From contig JBAZQU010000046.1 of NCBI GenBank assembly GCA_041645035.1, positions 1 to 5,749 of the forward strand: 5,749 nucleotides of DNA, read 5' to 3'. A program made the position numbers and the translations under genes. Below are positions 4,810 through 5,749 of the stretch, in pieces. The notes beneath the pieces were generated by a model. It was given only the letters and a program-made list of their open reading frames with translations, did not search any database and was not told where the DNA came from. The first letter of the stretch is position 1; each line of letters opens with the position of its first letter. This stretch comes from 2-02-FULL-48-14 sp041645035. Lineage in GTDB: Bacteria > Patescibacteriota > Gracilibacteria > UBA1369 > 2-02-FULL-48-14.

Positions 4810-5749
4810 ATCTCTTCTCTCGAACCTTTCATTCCTTCACGCAAAAGGAAAAGGTGCTCAGTTTTTTCCTGCTCGGAATTTTTTTAGCCAGTTTCCTTGC
4901 CATTATTTTCTGGAATGATCAAAATTTTGGGGGAGGGAAGAAGACCTATAGTGAAGGACTTGTGGGCGAGATTACCCACCTGAACCCGGTTTTCACCGAA
5001 TTCAGCGAAGCGGACGCGGACATCTCCAGCCTTATTTTCTCCGGTCTGGTGAAATACAACGCCCTCACGGGGCAATTTGAAGAAGACCTTGCCACGCACA
5101 CTTTAAGCGAAGACCAGTTGACCTATACTTTCACCCTTAAAAACGATGTTTTTTGGCACGACGGAGAAGCGGTAACTGCAGACGATATTTATTTTACCTA
5201 CGCCACGGTTATTCAAAGCTCGGATTTTGGCAATCCTATCTTAAAATCCAACTTGGACGGGGTAAGGATCGAACAGGTAAATTCTCGTACGGTAAGTTTT
5301 ACGGTTCCTTCACCCAATTCATTCTTTTTTAGCGCTCTAACGGTGGGTCTTTTGCCGGAACACATTCTGAAGGACATCCCCGTAGCCGAACTGGATACGG
5401 CTGATTTCAATCAACTCCCCGTCGGAACCGGACCCTATCAGGTGCTGAATCCTTACGAAATCAACGACGATGGCTCCACCTCGGTGACCTTGGAACTTTT
5501 TCCTCAGTATACCGGAAACGTTCCCAACATTGAGAGCATCCATTTTGTGGCTTACCCCACCATTACCGACCTCGTTGAAAATCGCGCGGTTTGGAACGGC
5601 GCTGCGCGCATACGCCAAAGTTTGCTCGATGAAATGGATCTCAAAAATCTCGTGACCTATCAGTACGAGCTTCCTCAATACACCGCCCTCTTCTTCAACA
5701 CGGACTCCGTTTTCTTGGACGAGAAGTTGGAACGCCTGGGAATGTCCAA
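4806..5749 (+). CDS. Family 5 extracellular solute-binding protein (peptide/oligopeptide ABC type), C-terminus cut by window edge
   Basis: Likely a peptide-binding component of an OppA/DppA-like ABC importer, exposed outside the membrane. 314 complete codons are visible and the frame is still open at the right edge; family members are usually 500-600 residues. A basic N-terminus is followed by one hydrophobic helix at about 17-36. The mature domain then opens with the family pattern EGLVGEITHLNP (50-61), an ISSLIFSGLVKYN helix (73-85), WHDGEAVTADDIYFTY (117-132), LPEHIL (183-188), GTGPY (207-211) and an FFNTDS segment near the right edge, all typical of SBP_bac_5 (PF00496). Odd: there is no lipobox; no Cys occurs anywhere in the visible residues, so anchoring would be by the uncleaved helix rather than by lipid. 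Substrate cannot be told from sequence; nickel-, haem- or sugar-binding members share this fold. It overlaps secG by four bases. Permease and ATPase genes, if linked, lie outside the window. Confidence 0.88.
   Translation, partial: MNLFSRTFHSFTQKEKVLSFFLLGIFLASFLAIIFWNDQNFGGGKKTYSEGLVGEITHLNPVFTEFSEADADISSLIFSGLVKYNALTGQFEEDLATHTLSEDQLTYTFTLKNDVFWHDGEAVTADDIYFTYATVIQSSDFGNPILKSNLDGVRIEQVNSRTVSFTVPSPNSFFFSALTVGLLPEHILKDIPVAELDTADFNQLPVGTGPYQVLNPYEINDDGSTSVTLELFPQYTGNVPNIESIHFVAYPTITDLVENRAVWNGAARIRQSLLDEMDLKNLVTYQYELPQYTALFFNTDSVFLDEKLERLGMS

Noticed and set aside
4806..4830. Recoded TGA (Gly or Trp) extending SecG past 4809
   Set aside because: SecG is full length at 74 residues, Trp is encoded by TGG and Gly by GGN throughout, and the TGA overlaps a convincing start for the next gene.

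Overview
The window carries five protein-coding genes and almost no unused DNA. One gene runs leftward and is cut by the left edge (a type I, cytoplasmic-class L-asparaginase). Four run rightward: a type 2 isoleucyl-tRNA synthetase (ileS), a small four-helix membrane protein of the PF04020 / YvlD 'phage holin family 4-like' group, SecG of the Sec translocase, and the N-terminal part of a family 5 (oligopeptide/dipeptide type) solute-binding protein cut by the right edge. No rRNA, tRNA, CRISPR array, transposase or phage structural gene is visible.

Organism: this is a bacterium, because SecG and a PF04020 protein are present. GC content looks moderate, in the mid-40s by eye. The tight packing, the eukaryote/archaea-like (type 2) IleRS, the absence of clear Shine-Dalgarno sites at all five starts, and a solute-binding protein held by an N-terminal helix instead of a lipobox cysteine would all fit a member of the Candidate Phyla Radiation / Patescibacteria. 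That placement is an inference of modest confidence. The standard bacterial code works throughout: TGA is the secG stop and Trp is TGG, which argues against the TGA=Gly lineages.

Layout: positions 1-950 (minus) encode the asparaginase. Positions 951-992 are a 42-bp divergent intergenic gap holding two overlapping, oppositely oriented extended -10 boxes. The leftward one would start transcription on the A of the asparaginase ATG (leaderless). The rightward one gives ileS a leader of about 20 nt and favours ATG 993 over the upstream ATG 957. ileS covers 993-4133. Positions 4134-4211 are a GC-rich non-coding spacer with two consecutive hairpins and no T-tract. Then come PF04020 protein (4212-4583), one base, secG (4585-4809), a four-base ATGA overlap, and the solute-binding protein (4806 to the end).

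How they may work together: the last three genes are packed as one transcription unit concerned with the cell envelope: a membrane protein of unknown role, a translocon subunit, and an exported or membrane-anchored peptide-binding protein. IleRS and asparaginase are housekeeping metabolism (tRNA charging, and amide nitrogen from asparagine). I found no evidence of a new defence or mobile system. The items most worth checking are the structured spacer at 4134-4211, the symmetric divergent promoter at 957-966, and a substitution in the IleRS editing pocket.
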